The notes beneath the pieces are model-generated. The model was not told where the DNA came from. It saw only the letters and a list, made by a program, of their open reading frames with translations, and did not search any database. This document shows positions 1-9,511 of a stretch of DNA of 64,000 nt, in pieces. Position 1 is the stretch's first letter. The number at the start of each line of letters is the position of its first letter. Made by a program: the position numbers and the translations under genes. This stretch comes from Cytobacillus oceanisediminis (GTDB taxonomy: Bacteria > Bacillota > Bacilli > Bacillales > Cytobacillaceae), in the NCBI RefSeq assembly GCF_004366035.1, contig NZ_SOEE01000003.1, forward strand, positions 1 to 64,000, given 5' to 3'.

Positions 1-297
<297 letters not shown>

Positions 298-419
298 AAA
301 CGAAAAGCGGAGGCGACTGTTCTAGGAGCCGAAGCTAGACAAGTCATTGGTGAATACTCGGCAAATGCTTCTTCATGCATTATCTAGTTTTGAGGGAACG
401 AAGTTTCTTCAATTACATA

Positions 420-537
<118 letters not shown>

Positions 538-542
538 ATATG

Positions 543-571
543 AAAAAGCACCTGATGGGTGCTCTTTTTTG
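543..571 (+). terminator. rrn operon terminator
   Basis: Stem AAGCACC / GGGTGCT with a short TGAT loop and a run of T residues, directly after the 5S gene. A typical intrinsic terminator. Confidence 0.9.
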
Positions 572-892
572 TGTGTTTGGATGCCAATATCTTATTTGGA
601 CTCTTCTTTTTAATGGAAAATACAAATTTATGCGTCACTTTTACTCGTATATGTGCCAGAAATGAATTATATGCGTCATTCCATATTTCATCTCCTGTTT
701 TAAGTATTAATTTGTTTTCTTCAAAGAAAAATTGCTAGACATACTAGATAAATTCCCGAACTTGACAGATAACCAAATTAACTGCAAATCAGCTTCAAAA
801 AATTTATAATTTATTTTATCCAGCAGCTCAAATAAATTTGCATCACATAATTATCTGTTTTTTTCACCTTGTCTTAATGGATGGAATATGGA
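572..892. other. AT-rich intergenic spacer after rrn operon
   Basis: About 320 bp without a credible gene. It is strongly AT-rich. A short motif ATGCGTCA occurs twice (about 630 and 670). A TTGACA-like hexamer occurs near 761, but I could not pair it with a convincing -10 or a gene. Nothing else is visible. Confidence 0.5.
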
Positions 893-1516
893 TTAAAACA
901 AAAGTTTATAAGCCTGCATCCCAAAATAAATCCCAAAGCCAATCAGCGATAAGCCAGATAATATGGAAATTAAAGCGAGAATTTTTCCGGTTAAAAATCT
1001 TCTAAAGCTGCTGGCAACAGCTGCCATCGTTATGTCCCAGAGAAGAAGCCCAGTGAAAATGGCACCGCTGTATAAAATAACATGAGCCTTGTCATATTCG
1101 GCTATTGTTTTGGCCAGAATGGAACCATAGATGCCAAGCCAAAACAGTATAGTTAAAGGATTTGACAAAGACATAAGAAAACCAGACATAAAGGATTTAA
1201 CTTTAGATTCATCTTTGGTTCTATAGCTTGAAACGACTTTTCCGGCACTTATAAGTGTTTCAACTCCTGTGTATACAAGGACGAAAAATCCAAAGCACCA
1301 TAAGAAAGCTTTCATGAATGGAATCTCAAGAAAGTGTACAACCCCCAAATAAACAGCCGCCATATATATGGCATCTGCTGTCATGGCCCCCAGTCCCACC
1401 AGCCAGGCATGGAAAAACCCATTTTTTATTCCTTTATCCAACTGTGCAGCATTGATTGGACCGATTGGCGCTGCAAGCGACAGACCCAAGAAAAGGTAGC
1501 TTAGAAATATGCTCAT
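893..1516 (-). CDS. LysE/RhtB-family amino acid exporter
   Basis: A 207-residue, very hydrophobic protein with about six predicted membrane segments. The N-terminus has the LysE-family signature APIGPINA (residues about 16-23) inside the first helix, and the length fits the family (about 200-210). Members export lysine, homoserine/threonine or other small metabolites across the cytoplasmic membrane; the substrate cannot be told from sequence. The gene is monocistronic and leftward, next to the rrn spacer. A clear RBS is not obvious; the ATG at the 5' end gives the normal family N-terminus. Confidence 0.85.
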   Translation of the reverse strand: MSIFLSYLFLGLSLAAPIGPINAAQLDKGIKNGFFHAWLVGLGAMTADAIYMAAVYLGVVHFLEIPFMKAFLWCFGFFVLVYTGVETLISAGKVVSSYRTKDESKVKSFMSGFLMSLSNPLTILFWLGIYGSILAKTIAEYDKAHVILYSGAIFTGLLLWDITMAAVASSFRRFLTGKILALISILSGLSLIGFGIYFGMQAYKLLF

Positions 1517-1753
1517 AAGTGTACAGCCCCTAACTCCAAAACCTATTTAAACAAAGTGTATTCAGTGTATTGGAAGGATAGGACAACTTTCAATCCAGAG
1601 CAAGTGAACGCGGGTTTGTAAACAGATGACATAGTCCATATAAACCTTGAGCAAAAATCGAAGGCTCACTCACTTTACTTTTTGACAAAGTAAAGCATAA
1701 ATTTCTCAACCATGCAAAAAATAAAAAATGAAAAATGCAGAGGAGAGTGACTT

Positions 1754-1933
1754 ATGGATGCAAAACGTGTGAAGCAAATTCTTTCATCATCAGCAGATAT
1801 CGAAGTAAAATACAATGGTGCTTCTGTGTGGATTGACAAGCTGAATGAGGATGGAAGAACAGCTACGGTACATTTGCGCGGTCCACTTGAAGAAAGATCC
1901 GAGGTGGAAATTGGAGAACTGTCAGAATTGTAA
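1754..1933 (+). CDS. sspH: H-type small acid-soluble spore protein
   Basis: A 59-residue protein starting MDAKRVKQILSSS and ending GELSEL. This matches the pattern of SspH-type small acid-soluble spore proteins, which are made in the forespore and deposited in the spore core. The family begins with a conserved N-terminus (xxRVKQILSSxxxIEVxYNGxxVWI) that is seen here. The start is supported by GAGGAGAGTGACTT just upstream. The gene stands alone, with an intrinsic terminator right after the stop. A forespore (sigma G) promoter is expected from family knowledge but I could not define one with confidence. Confidence 0.88.
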   Translation: MDAKRVKQILSSSADIEVKYNGASVWIDKLNEDGRTATVHLRGPLEERSEVEIGELSEL

Positions 1934-1942
1934 ATATGGTCT

Positions 1943-1966
1943 TAAGCCGCCATATTGGCGGCTTTT
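1943..1966 (+). terminator. Terminator of sspH
   Basis: Perfect stem AAGCCGCC / GGCGGCTT with a 4-5 nt loop and a T run, 10 nt after the sspH stop codon. Confidence 0.88.
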
Positions 1967-1969
1967 ACT

Positions 1970-2119
1970 CTATATTTCCTGATTGGATTCAGTTTGTGTA
2001 CGTTCATTTAAATACTGATTCTCAGCAGAAGCAAAGTTTACTGACTGCAGGCTGATATCTTTATCAATCCCATATAGATCTTTGCCCGTGTCTTCTAGAT
2101 TTTCATGCTTTCTTTTCAC
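1970..2119 (-). CDS. Small hydrophilic protein, unknown function
   Basis: A 49-residue charged protein beginning V(M)KRKHENLEDTGKD. I chose the GTG at 2119 because AAAGGAGG lies 8 nt upstream. The open frame extends further upstream, but with no second RBS. No membrane segment, cysteine or recognisable domain. It resembles the short, polar, sporulation-era proteins common in Bacillaceae, but I do not recognise the family. It is convergent with sspH and divergent from csoR. Confidence 0.6.
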   Translation of the reverse strand: MKRKHENLEDTGKDLYGIDKDISLQSVNFASAENQYLNERTQTESNQEI

Positions 2120-2233
2120 ATTAGCTGCCTCCTTTAATAAAGTGTTTCCGTTAGTATAAACAGAGATTTTAAATATCATGAAAGGGAAATTGTACATAAA
2201 AATCCGTAATTTATTTCATTATGAGTTTAAGTC

Positions 2234-2263
2234 TTTACATAGGATACCGGGGTATAATATAAT
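2234..2263 (+). promoter_or_regulatory. csoR promoter with CsoR-type operator
   Basis: A -35-like TTTACA (2234-2239) and a TATAAT (2258-2263) are 18 nt apart. Between them lies the near-palindrome ATACCGGGGTAT (2244-2255), the GC core flanked by TA steps typical of CsoR operators in Bacillus. This suggests copper-responsive autoregulation. Confidence 0.65.
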
Positions 2264-2285
2264 AAATATTAAGGAGGCTGATCAA

Positions 2286-2627
2286 GTGTCTTTTGAATTG
2301 GAAAATGAGGATTTATTGTCTGAAAGCTGCTGTTCGATTGAATCGGAGCGAAAAAGTCATCACTCAGAAAAAGTTAAAAAGAATTTGACAACCCGTTTAA
2401 ATCGGATTGAAGGTCAAATACGCGGAATAAAAGGACTTATTGACAGAGACGTGTATTGTGACGATATAATAACACAAATTTCTGCAACTCAGTCTGCTTT
2501 GAATAGCGTAGCGAAGCTTTTGCTTGAAGGCCATTTGAAAAGCTGTGTGGTTGAAAGAATCCACGAAGGCGATGAAGAAGTGCTTGATGAATTTTTAGTC
2601 ACTATTCAAAAACTAATGAAAAAATAA
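2286..2627 (+). CDS. csoR: Copper-sensing transcriptional repressor CsoR
   Basis: A 113-residue DUF156/CsoR-family protein. The DUF156 core (RLNRIEGQIRGIKGLIDRD, then CDDIITQISATQSALNSVAK) is intact. The Cu(I) ligand pattern Cys-His-Cys is present: the Cys of YCDDI, the His of EGHLKSC and the Cys of KSCVV. The N-terminus is about 40 residues longer than the core and includes a Cys-Cys pair (SESCCS). I chose GTG 2286 because AAGGAGG lies 8 nt upstream. Apo-CsoR represses copZ/copA and releases DNA on binding Cu(I). Its own promoter and the copA promoter both carry operator-like sequences. It reads into copZ 17 bp downstream. Confidence 0.92.
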   Translation: MSFELENEDLLSESCCSIESERKSHHSEKVKKNLTTRLNRIEGQIRGIKGLIDRDVYCDDIITQISATQSALNSVAKLLLEGHLKSCVVERIHEGDEEVLDEFLVTIQKLMKK

Positions 2628-2644
2628 TTGGGGGTTTAATTATT

Positions 2645-2851
2645 ATGGAAAGTGTAACTTTAAAAGTTAGCGGAATGTCATGCGGACATTGTGTAAAAGC
2701 GGTAGAAGGCAGTGTCGGCAAACTAAATGGTGTAGATAAAGTAGCGGTTGACCTTGATAAAGGCCAGGTGCAGGTTCAATTTGACTCATCAGCAGTGACA
2801 CTTGGGCAAATCAAAGAAACAATTGACGATCAAGGCTATGATGTAGAGTAA
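2645..2851 (+). CDS. copZ: Copper chaperone CopZ
   Basis: A 68-residue single heavy-metal-associated (HMA) domain with the Cu(I) motif GMSCGHC at residues 10-16. The size equals that of Bacillus CopZ (69 aa). It carries Cu(I) in the cytosol to the N-terminal HMA domains of CopA. It sits 17 bp after csoR and is followed by its own terminator, after which copA has a separate promoter. csoR-copZ and copA are therefore two transcription units, unlike the copZA operon of B. subtilis. Confidence 0.95.
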   Translation: MESVTLKVSGMSCGHCVKAVEGSVGKLNGVDKVAVDLDKGQVQVQFDSSAVTLGQIKETIDDQGYDVE

Positions 2852-2862
2852 TAGATCGGGAA

Positions 2863-2897
2863 AGAACGTGTAAATAAAATGCACGTTCTCTTTTTTT
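2863..2897 (+). terminator. Terminator of csoR-copZ
   Basis: Stem AGAACGTG / CACGTTCT with an 11-nt loop, followed by seven or more T residues. Confidence 0.9.
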
Positions 2898-2945
2898 AAT
2901 ATATAGGAAACTGTAAAAATGATTAATTTGTCTGGATTTATTTGA

Positions 2946-2977
2946 TTGACAAATAGGGTAGAGGGGTATAGTATATT
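2946..2977 (+). promoter_or_regulatory. copA promoter with CsoR-type operator
   Basis: TTGACA (2946-2951) followed by AT-rich -10 candidates between 2967 and 2977 (TATAGT, TAGTAT or TATATT). The spacer contains GGGTAGAGGGGTATAG, which resembles the CsoR operator of copZA promoters (G-rich block flanked by TA) and the csoR operator in this window. CsoR binding here would block RNA polymerase until copper is present. Confidence 0.7.
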
Positions 2978-3015
2978 AAGTGTAAAGAACATCGTTTAAT
3001 AAAGGAGTGGGAGTT

Positions 3016-5439
3016 ATGGTAGATGCAGCCCTAAAAGAGGTTCACCTTCCAATATCAGGCATGACATGTGCTGCCTGTTCGTCTCGAATTGAGAAAGGCT
3101 TATCTAAGCTGGACGGCGTCCAGGAAGCAAGTGTCAATCTTGCTTTAGAAAAAGCATCAATTAAATATAATCCTGAAGTAACTTCTGTAGAAGCTTTTGA
3201 GAAAAAAATTGAGGATTTAGGTTATTCGGTTGTGTCTGAGAAAGCAGAGTTCGAATTGCTGGGCATGACTTGCGCTGCTTGCTCTGGAAGGATTGAAAAG
3301 GGACTTAATAAGCTTCCAGGCGTCAAACAGGCTGTAGTCAATCTGGCTCTTGAAACTGGCACTGTGGAATATAATCCTGAACAAATCTCCATCCAGGACA
3401 TGATAATGAAAGTGGAGAATTTAGGGTATCAGGCGAAAGTGAAAATGGATAAAGATCAGGATATCGCAGGTTATCGGGAAAAGGAAATTGAAAAACAAAA
3501 AGGCAAGTTTATTTTTTCTTTAATTCTTTCCATCCCTTTATTCTGGTCCATGGTTGGACATTTCGAGTTTACATCATTTATTTATGTTCCCGATATGTTT
3601 ATGAATCCGTGGGTGCAGCTGGCTCTTGCAGCTCCGGTACAATTTTTTATAGGAAAGCAATTTTATGTCGGGGCATATAAGGCATTAAAAAATAAGAGCG
3701 CCAATATGGATGTGCTGGTTGCACTCGGTACTTCTGCTGCTTTTTTCTATAGCTTATACCAATCAATTTTATCAATAGGCAGCAGTGCCCATATGGTGGA
3801 ACTCTATTACGAAACAAGTGCCATCCTTATAACATTAATAATCTTAGGCAAGCTGTTTGAAGCTCGGGCTAAGGGACGTTCTTCAGAAGCAATTAAAAAG
3901 CTTATGGGACTGCAGGCAAAAACAGCAACTGTCTTAAGGGAAGGGGAAGAAATTGAAATTCCCCTTGAAGAAGTCATTACTGGGGAAATCATATTTGTAA
4001 AGCCGGGTGAAAAAATTCCAGTTGATGGTGAAATTATCGAAGGACAGTCTGCTTTAGATGAATCCATGCTGACAGGGGAAAGCGTACCTGTTGATAAAAC
4101 AGCAGGAGACACAGTTATTGGGTCCACCATTAATAAAAATGGGTTCCTGAAAATTAAAGCCACTAAAGTCGGCAAAGATACTGCATTGTCACAGATTATA
4201 AAAGTGGTTGAAGAAGCGCAAGGTTCAAAAGCACCCATACAGCGAATGGCAGACAGAATCTCTGGGATATTCGTTCCAATTGTTGTGGCCATAGCAGTGG
4301 TTACATTCCTGGTGTGGTATATATGGGTAAGTCCTGGAAATTTTGCAGATGCACTCGAAAAATTGATTGCTGTCCTGGTGATTGCATGTCCATGTGCTCT
4401 AGGTCTGGCGACGCCAACCTCTATAATGGCCGGCTCTGGCCGGGCAGCGGAATATGGGGTTCTTTTTAAAGGCGGAGAGCACTTGGAGCTCACGCACGAA
4501 ATCACTACAGTCGTTCTTGATAAAACTGGAACAGTTACACATGGCAAACCGGTTTTAACAGATGTGATTACGGAAGGCAGCGTTGAAGAAAGGATATTTC
4601 TCCAGCTTGTAGGGTCAGCGGAGAAACAGTCTGAGCATCCATTGGCTGAAGCGATCGTAAAGGGAATAAAGGATAAAGGGATCACACTATTTAATCCAGT
4701 TGAATTTGAAGCTATTCCCGGGTATGGAATAAAAGCGAAAGTGGATGGCAAAGAGCTTTTAATAGGTACAAGAAGATTAATGGACAAATACGACGTTAAT
4801 GTCCAATCAGCCAAACTGGAAATGGAAACACTTGAGGAAAACGGAAAAACGGCAATGCTTGTCGCGGTTGATGGCAAATATGCAGGTATCGTGGCCGTTG
4901 CGGATACAATAAAGGAAACTTCCAGAGATGCAATCAATCGCTTAAGGAAACTGGGGATTGAAGTCATTATGATTACGGGAGATAACAAACGTACGGCTCA
5001 GGCAATAGCTGAGGAAGTGGGCATAGACTCTGCAATTGCAGAGGTTTTACCTGAAGGCAAGGCAGAAGAAGTAAAAAAACTTCAAAACCAGGGGAAAAAA
5101 GTCGCCATGGTCGGCGATGGTATTAACGATGCACCTGCACTTGCTGTAGCTGATATTGGAATGGCGATAGGAACCGGTACAGACGTTGCGATGGAAACAG
5201 CTGATATTACTCTAATGAGGGGGGATTTAAATAGTATTGCAGACGCCATCCTGATGAGTAAAAAAACCATAAGGAATATAAAACAAAATCTATTCTGGGC
5301 ATTTGGATACAATACACTTGGCATCCCGGTAGCTGCGTTAGGGTTCCTCGCACCTTGGCTTGCCGGCGCTGCAATGGCGTTCAGCTCCGTATCTGTTGTT
5401 TTAAATGCACTTCGTTTACAAAGAGTAAAAATAAAGTGA
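3016..5439 (+). CDS. copA: Copper-exporting P1B-type ATPase CopA
   Basis: An 807-residue Cu(I) pump of the cytoplasmic membrane. Two N-terminal HMA domains carry GMTCAAC (Cys18/Cys21 and Cys86/Cys89). The transmembrane CPC motif is at 458-460. The phosphorylation motif DKTGT starts at Asp502, followed by SEHPLAEA (the P1B His-Pro) and the hinge GDGINDAP. About eight membrane segments are expected. ATG 3016 is preferred over GTG 3007 because the RBS AAAGGAG (3001-3007) would overlap the GTG. It accepts Cu(I) from CopZ and exports it. Confidence 0.97.
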   Translation: MVDAALKEVHLPISGMTCAACSSRIEKGLSKLDGVQEASVNLALEKASIKYNPEVTSVEAFEKKIEDLGYSVVSEKAEFELLGMTCAACSGRIEKGLNKLPGVKQAVVNLALETGTVEYNPEQISIQDMIMKVENLGYQAKVKMDKDQDIAGYREKEIEKQKGKFIFSLILSIPLFWSMVGHFEFTSFIYVPDMFMNPWVQLALAAPVQFFIGKQFYVGAYKALKNKSANMDVLVALGTSAAFFYSLYQSILSIGSSAHMVELYYETSAILITLIILGKLFEARAKGRSSEAIKKLMGLQAKTATVLREGEEIEIPLEEVITGEIIFVKPGEKIPVDGEIIEGQSALDESMLTGESVPVDKTAGDTVIGSTINKNGFLKIKATKVGKDTALSQIIKVVEEAQGSKAPIQRMADRISGIFVPIVVAIAVVTFLVWYIWVSPGNFADALEKLIAVLVIACPCALGLATPTSIMAGSGRAAEYGVLFKGGEHLELTHEITTVVLDKTGTVTHGKPVLTDVITEGSVEERIFLQLVGSAEKQSEHPLAEAIVKGIKDKGITLFNPVEFEAIPGYGIKAKVDGKELLIGTRRLMDKYDVNVQSAKLEMETLEENGKTAMLVAVDGKYAGIVAVADTIKETSRDAINRLRKLGIEVIMITGDNKRTAQAIAEEVGIDSAIAEVLPEGKAEEVKKLQNQGKKVAMVGDGINDAPALAVADIGMAIGTGTDVAMETADITLMRGDLNSIADAILMSKKTIRNIKQNLFWAFGYNTLGIPVAALGFLAPWLAGAAMAFSSVSVVLNALRLQRVKIK

Positions 5440-5597
5440 AACTTCAATTAGCGGGGATGCTTGTTCCCTTCTGATTATTAGTTGAACAAACGGTCCTTTA
5501 GGGCAGCTGCCCTCCAGTCATCCTCCCTGAAGTGGGGGCTTACTGCCAGTTAGACTGCGATAAATGAAAAAACGTTTAATTGAAAGGAGCATCTAAA

Positions 5598-5726
5598 ATG
5601 AAAAAATGGGCAGGTGCAGCGATTGCTTACCTCGTTCTTGTAATGGCAGGCTATGCTGTATATGATACTTTTTGGGCTACCCAAGAGCCGGTATCTCATG
5701 ATATTGAAATGGAAAATCATGAATGA
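5598..5726 (+). CDS. 42-residue single-pass membrane peptide
   Basis: Starts MKKWAGAAIAYLVLVMAGYA, with GAAAGGAGC upstream as RBS. One membrane helix (about residues 4-20) is followed by a short tail rich in His, Glu and Asp (SHDIEMENHE). The bacterial positive-inside rule suggests an N-in, C-out topology. It lies 158 bp downstream of copA and has its own terminator. The family is not known to me. The His/Met/acid tail and the position invite a metal-related role, but that is only a guess. Confidence 0.6.
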   Translation: MKKWAGAAIAYLVLVMAGYAVYDTFWATQEPVSHDIEMENHE

Positions 5727-5731
5727 GAAGT

Positions 5732-5761
5732 AAAGAGCAGAGGGAATCCCCCCTGTTCTTT
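5732..5761 (+). terminator. Terminator after small membrane peptide
   Basis: Imperfect stem built from AAGAGCAGAGGG and CCCCCTGTTCTT with an AATC loop, followed by a T run. Confidence 0.7.
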
Positions 5762-5860
5762 TTCGTGCATTAACGATTTAAAATTTGTAATCTATTTATC
5801 TATATGATAGAATCATCTACAATATATAGTATATAATAAAAAGAATAAAAACTACATATA

Positions 5861-6045
5861 GATCGTGATTGGTGTCCTATGAGGACTTAATAGGGAATTC
5901 GGTGTAAAACCGAAGCTGTCCCCGCAACTGTAAGTGCAGACGAAAAGAGCATGCCACTGTACAAAACGCTTCATGGCGTTTGTATGGGAAGGGCTTTTAG
6001 TAGAGTGAAGCACAAGCCAGGAGACCTGCCAGGGCGATCGAATGT
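5861..6045 (+). promoter_or_regulatory. Cobalamin (B12) riboswitch
   Basis: Contains the B12-box core AAGCCAGGAGACCTGCC (about 6014-6030). The usual upstream elements are GGTGTCCTATGAGGAC, the pseudoknot-forming GGAATTCGGTG segment and GTCCCCGCAACTGTAA. The ends pair (GATCG at 5861, CGATC at 6035) as stem P1. It lies directly upstream of a terminator and of B12-independent ribonucleotide reductase genes. The expected logic is B12 bound, termination, less class I enzyme. Confidence 0.95.
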
Positions 6046-6128
6046 TTCTTATCTTCGGGGATTGAGATGATGAAACGATCGCGTAATGGCCGTTTATTCA
6101 TCTTCTGCATGCTATTATACTATCGTTT

Positions 6129-6157
6129 GATCCGCTCATTTTCCGGGCGGATTTTTA
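6129..6157 (+). terminator. Riboswitch-controlled terminator (expression platform)
   Basis: 8-bp stem ATCCGCTC / GGGCGGAT (one G-U pair) with an 8-nt loop and a T run, 24 nt before the nrdA start. The segments GCGATCG (6034) and CGATCGC (6096) could pair and form alternative structures between the aptamer and this hairpin. Confidence 0.85.
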
Positions 6158-6180
6158 TTTTGCCTTTAGGAGGAAGTAAG

Positions 6181-8403
6181 ATGGTCCAAACCATACAACC
6201 GATAGAAATTTTAGAAGAACTTAAGACAGAATTTCCACAGCTCGGCATTGGGCAGCTATTAAAAAGGTATGAAGATATGAGCCAGCTCAGAGCGGAGGCA
6301 ATGTACGACCAGCTTATACTGGATTGTTTATCTTTTATCAGCATTGATGAGCCTGATTGGACTTTTGCCGCGTCACGTCTGCTTCTTAAGAAGCTTTATA
6401 CTGAGTCAGGAAAAAATAGAGAATGCCTGCCGGATGATTGCTACAAACATTTTTATACGTTAATTGAACGGCTGACGGCTTTGGGAATTTATGAACAGGA
6501 TTTATTAGATGTGTATTCAAAGCAGGAGATAAATGAACTTGCCCACTTCATAAAGAAAGAAAATGACCGCTTATTTACATATTTGGGGTTGAAAATGCTG
6601 GCTGACCGATATCTTGCCAGGGACAAACAGAAAAATCTTTATGAGCTTCCACAGGAGCGGTTCATGATCATCAGCATGGTGCTGATGAAAATGGAGCCGA
6701 AGGGTAAGCGGCTTGAACTTATTAAAGAAGCTTACTGGGCAATGAGTGGTTTGTATATGACTGTTGCCACTCCAACACTCGCCAATGCAGGGAAAAACTG
6801 GGGACAGCTTTCAAGCTGTTTCATTGAGACCGTTGATGACAGTCTTGATTCTATATATGACAGCAATACCGATATTGCATCACTATCTAAAAATGGAGGC
6901 GGAATCGGAGTATATATGGGGAAAATCCGCAGCAGAGGCAGTGATATTAAAGGATTTAAGGGTGCATCTTCAGGTGTGATTCCCTGGATGAAGCAGCTGA
7001 ATAACACAGCTGTCAGTGTTGATCAGCTTGGACAAAGGCAGGGAGCTATAAGCGTCTATCTGGATGTCTGGCATAAAGATATCTTCTCGTTTCTTGATGC
7101 AAAGCTTAACAATGGAGATGAAAGGCAGCGAACACATGATTTATTCACAGGTGTCTGCATTCCGGATTTGTTTATGGAAAAAGTTGAAAGCCGGGGATAT
7201 TGGTATTTATTTGATCCCCATGAAGTCCGAAAGGTAATGGGCTTTTCATTGGAAGACTTTTATGACGAAGGTGAAGGCGAAGGTTCATTCCGCCAGAAAT
7301 ATAAAGAGTGCATAGATAACCCGAATCTATCAAGGGAAAAAGTGCCTGCTATCGATATAATGAAATCCATCATGAGAAGCCAGCTTGAAACAGGGACACC
7401 ATTTATGTTTTACCGGGATGAAGTAAATCGGAAAAATGCCAATTCACATTGCGGAATGATTTATTGTACAAACCTGTGCACTGAAATCGTACAAAACCAA
7501 AGTGTTACAAAGAGGGTTGAAGAATATACAAGGGATGGGAGAATTATTATCGAAAAACAGCCAGGAGACTTCGTTGTCTGCAATCTTTCATCCATCAATC
7601 TTGCAAGGGCCATAAGTGAGGGAGTACTTGAAAGGCTTGTGCCAATTCAGGTGCGAATGCTTGATAATGTCATTGATATTAATAGTATTCCAGTGCCGCA
7701 AGGTCAGATCACAAACCAAAAGTACCGTGCGATTGGACTGGGGACATTTGGATGGCACCACCTTCTTGCACTGAAAAAAATCACATGGGAAAGCGAAGAA
7801 GCAGAAACATTCGCTGACATTCTATATGAGCAAATTGCTTTTTTAGCGATAAAAAGTTCTATGAGCCTGGCAAAAGAAAAAGGAAGCTATTCAGCCTTTA
7901 AAGGTTCTGATTGGGAAACGGGTGCCTACTTTGACAAGCGGGGATATCTGGAGGCAGAGTCAGACATGGACTGGGCTGCATTAAGCAAGGAGGTAAGGGA
8001 AAACGGTGTTCGAAATGCTTATTTGCTGGCGGTTGCCCCTAATGCATCAACTGCTTTAATTGCAGGAAGCACTCCAAGTATTGATCCTATATTCAACAAG
8101 CAGTATTCCGAAGAGAAAAAGGATTACCGGATCCCTGTGACAGCACCTGATATTAACAGTGAGACCATTTGGTATTATAAATCTGCCTATCATATTAACC
8201 AGGAGTGGAGCATCAGGCAGAATGCAAACAGACAAAAACATATAGATCAAGCTATTTCTTTTAATTTCTATATACCTAACCATATTAAAGCAATCGATCT
8301 TTTGAATCTGCATCTTTCAGCATGGAAGCAAAAATTAAAAACAACGTATTATATCCGTTCAACTTCATCTGAGGTGGAAGACTGTGAATCTTGCTCAAGC
8401 TAA
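6181..8403 (+). CDS. nrdA: Ribonucleoside-diphosphate reductase, large (alpha) subunit, class I
   Basis: A 740-residue class I reductase. The catalytic set is complete: Asn431-Leu-Cys433-Thr-Glu435, redox cysteines Cys213 (SSCF) and Cys467 (VVCNLSS), and the C-terminal thiol pair CESC (735-738) that relays electrons from thioredoxin-like donors. The N-terminus does not show a clear ATP-cone, so activity-site regulation may be missing. The start is ATG 6181 with TTTAGGAGGAAG upstream; a longer reading frame from 6067 would run through the riboswitch terminator. It overlaps the nrdB RBS. The enzyme makes deoxynucleotides without B12, which explains the B12 riboswitch in front. Confidence 0.93.
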   Translation: MVQTIQPIEILEELKTEFPQLGIGQLLKRYEDMSQLRAEAMYDQLILDCLSFISIDEPDWTFAASRLLLKKLYTESGKNRECLPDDCYKHFYTLIERLTALGIYEQDLLDVYSKQEINELAHFIKKENDRLFTYLGLKMLADRYLARDKQKNLYELPQERFMIISMVLMKMEPKGKRLELIKEAYWAMSGLYMTVATPTLANAGKNWGQLSSCFIETVDDSLDSIYDSNTDIASLSKNGGGIGVYMGKIRSRGSDIKGFKGASSGVIPWMKQLNNTAVSVDQLGQRQGAISVYLDVWHKDIFSFLDAKLNNGDERQRTHDLFTGVCIPDLFMEKVESRGYWYLFDPHEVRKVMGFSLEDFYDEGEGEGSFRQKYKECIDNPNLSREKVPAIDIMKSIMRSQLETGTPFMFYRDEVNRKNANSHCGMIYCTNLCTEIVQNQSVTKRVEEYTRDGRIIIEKQPGDFVVCNLSSINLARAISEGVLERLVPIQVRMLDNVIDINSIPVPQGQITNQKYRAIGLGTFGWHHLLALKKITWESEEAETFADILYEQIAFLAIKSSMSLAKEKGSYSAFKGSDWETGAYFDKRGYLEAESDMDWAALSKEVRENGVRNAYLLAVAPNASTALIAGSTPSIDPIFNKQYSEEKKDYRIPVTAPDINSETIWYYKSAYHINQEWSIRQNANRQKHIDQAISFNFYIPNHIKAIDLLNLHLSAWKQKLKTTYYIRSTSSEVEDCESCSS

Positions 8404-8414
8404 AGGAGGACCTT

Positions 8415-9452
8415 ATGAATACTCTAAAAAAACGGCCAATTATTAATCAATCGGCGCCTAACAAATCAACTTCAATCATCAACGGGGAATGCTCCAATAT
8501 TCTTAATTGGGATGATGTTCGCTTCTCCTGGGCCTATCCAAAGTATAAAAAAATGCTCGCTAACTTTTGGACGCCCTTTGAAATAAACATGTCACAGGAC
8601 ATTAAGCAATTTCCGGAATTAACGAAAAGTGAACAAGATGCATTTTTGAAAATTATTGGACTGCTTGCATTGCTCGACAGTATCCAGACGGATTATGCCG
8701 GAAAAGTGGCTGATAATATTACCGACTCAAGCATATCAGCACTCATGATCATACTTGCACAGCAAGAGGTGATTCATAATCACTCATATTCATATGTTCT
8801 ATCAAGCCTTGTTCCCAAACAAAAACAGGATGAGGTTTTTGAATTCTGGCGTACTGAACCTATACTAGCTGAAAGAAATGAATTTGTTGTGAACGGATAT
8901 AAAGATTTTGCTGAGAATCCAAGCGCAGAGAACCTGCTGAAATCTATTGTGTTTGATGTCGTTCTGGAGGGGCTTTTCTTTTATTCAGGCTTTGCATTCT
9001 TTTATCACCTGGCCAGAAATCAGAAAATGGTAGCCACCTCAACGATGATTAATTACATCAACCGGGATGAGCAAATCCATGTAGATTTGTTTGTTAAAAT
9101 TTTCAAAGAAATTCTGCAGGAAAATCCGGAACTTAATACTAATGAATTAAGTGAATTCGTCCAGGAGACTTTTAAGAGAGCTGCTGACCTGGAAATTGAA
9201 TGGGCCCGCGATGTGATCGGCAGCAAAACAGAAGGCATCTTGCTGTCTGACGTTGAAGCTTATATCAAATTTTATGCCAATGTCCGCTGCAATCAGCTGG
9301 GATATGAACGGCCGTTTGAAGGCTATCGGACCAATCCGCTCCGCTGGATAGTAGCTTATGAGCAGGTTGACCATGGGAAGTCCGATTTCTTTGAACAAAA
9401 ATCGCGGCAATATACAAAAGTTCAAATTGATAATGGGTTTGATGAATTATAA
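8415..9452 (+). CDS. nrdB: Ribonucleoside-diphosphate reductase, small (beta) subunit, class I
   Basis: A 345-residue ferritin-like radical subunit. The dimetal ligands can be followed: Asp88, Glu118, His121, Glu185, Glu219 and His222. The radical tyrosine is Tyr125, in the E-V-I-H-N-H-S-Y motif. It houses the metal/tyrosyl cofactor that starts catalysis in the alpha subunit. I chose ATG 8415 because TAAAGGAGGACCTT lies just upstream; that RBS overlaps the nrdA stop. No nrdI gene is next to it, which argues against a standard class Ib nrdEF set. Confidence 0.93.
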   Translation: MNTLKKRPIINQSAPNKSTSIINGECSNILNWDDVRFSWAYPKYKKMLANFWTPFEINMSQDIKQFPELTKSEQDAFLKIIGLLALLDSIQTDYAGKVADNITDSSISALMIILAQQEVIHNHSYSYVLSSLVPKQKQDEVFEFWRTEPILAERNEFVVNGYKDFAENPSAENLLKSIVFDVVLEGLFFYSGFAFFYHLARNQKMVATSTMINYINRDEQIHVDLFVKIFKEILQENPELNTNELSEFVQETFKRAADLEIEWARDVIGSKTEGILLSDVEAYIKFYANVRCNQLGYERPFEGYRTNPLRWIVAYEQVDHGKSDFFEQKSRQYTKVQIDNGFDEL

Positions 9453-9479
9453 ACGTTATCCGGATATATAAAATAAAAA

Positions 9480-9509
9480 AGATTCTGCTTTGGCGCAGAA
9501 TCTTTTTTT
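9480..9509. terminator. Bidirectional terminator between nrdB and bioB
   Basis: Stem AGATTCTGC / GCAGAATCT, flanked by A residues on one side and T residues on the other. It serves both converging transcripts. Confidence 0.9.
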
Positions 9510-9511
9510 GA

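Noticed and set aside
3807..4988. 393-codon open frame antisense to copA
   Set aside because: copA is certain from its motifs. The antisense frame has the Ser/Thr/Ile-rich look of a codon-bias shadow and no RBS.
6067..6180. N-terminal extension of nrdA
   Set aside because: It would be translated through the riboswitch terminator, and the ATG at 6181 has an excellent RBS.
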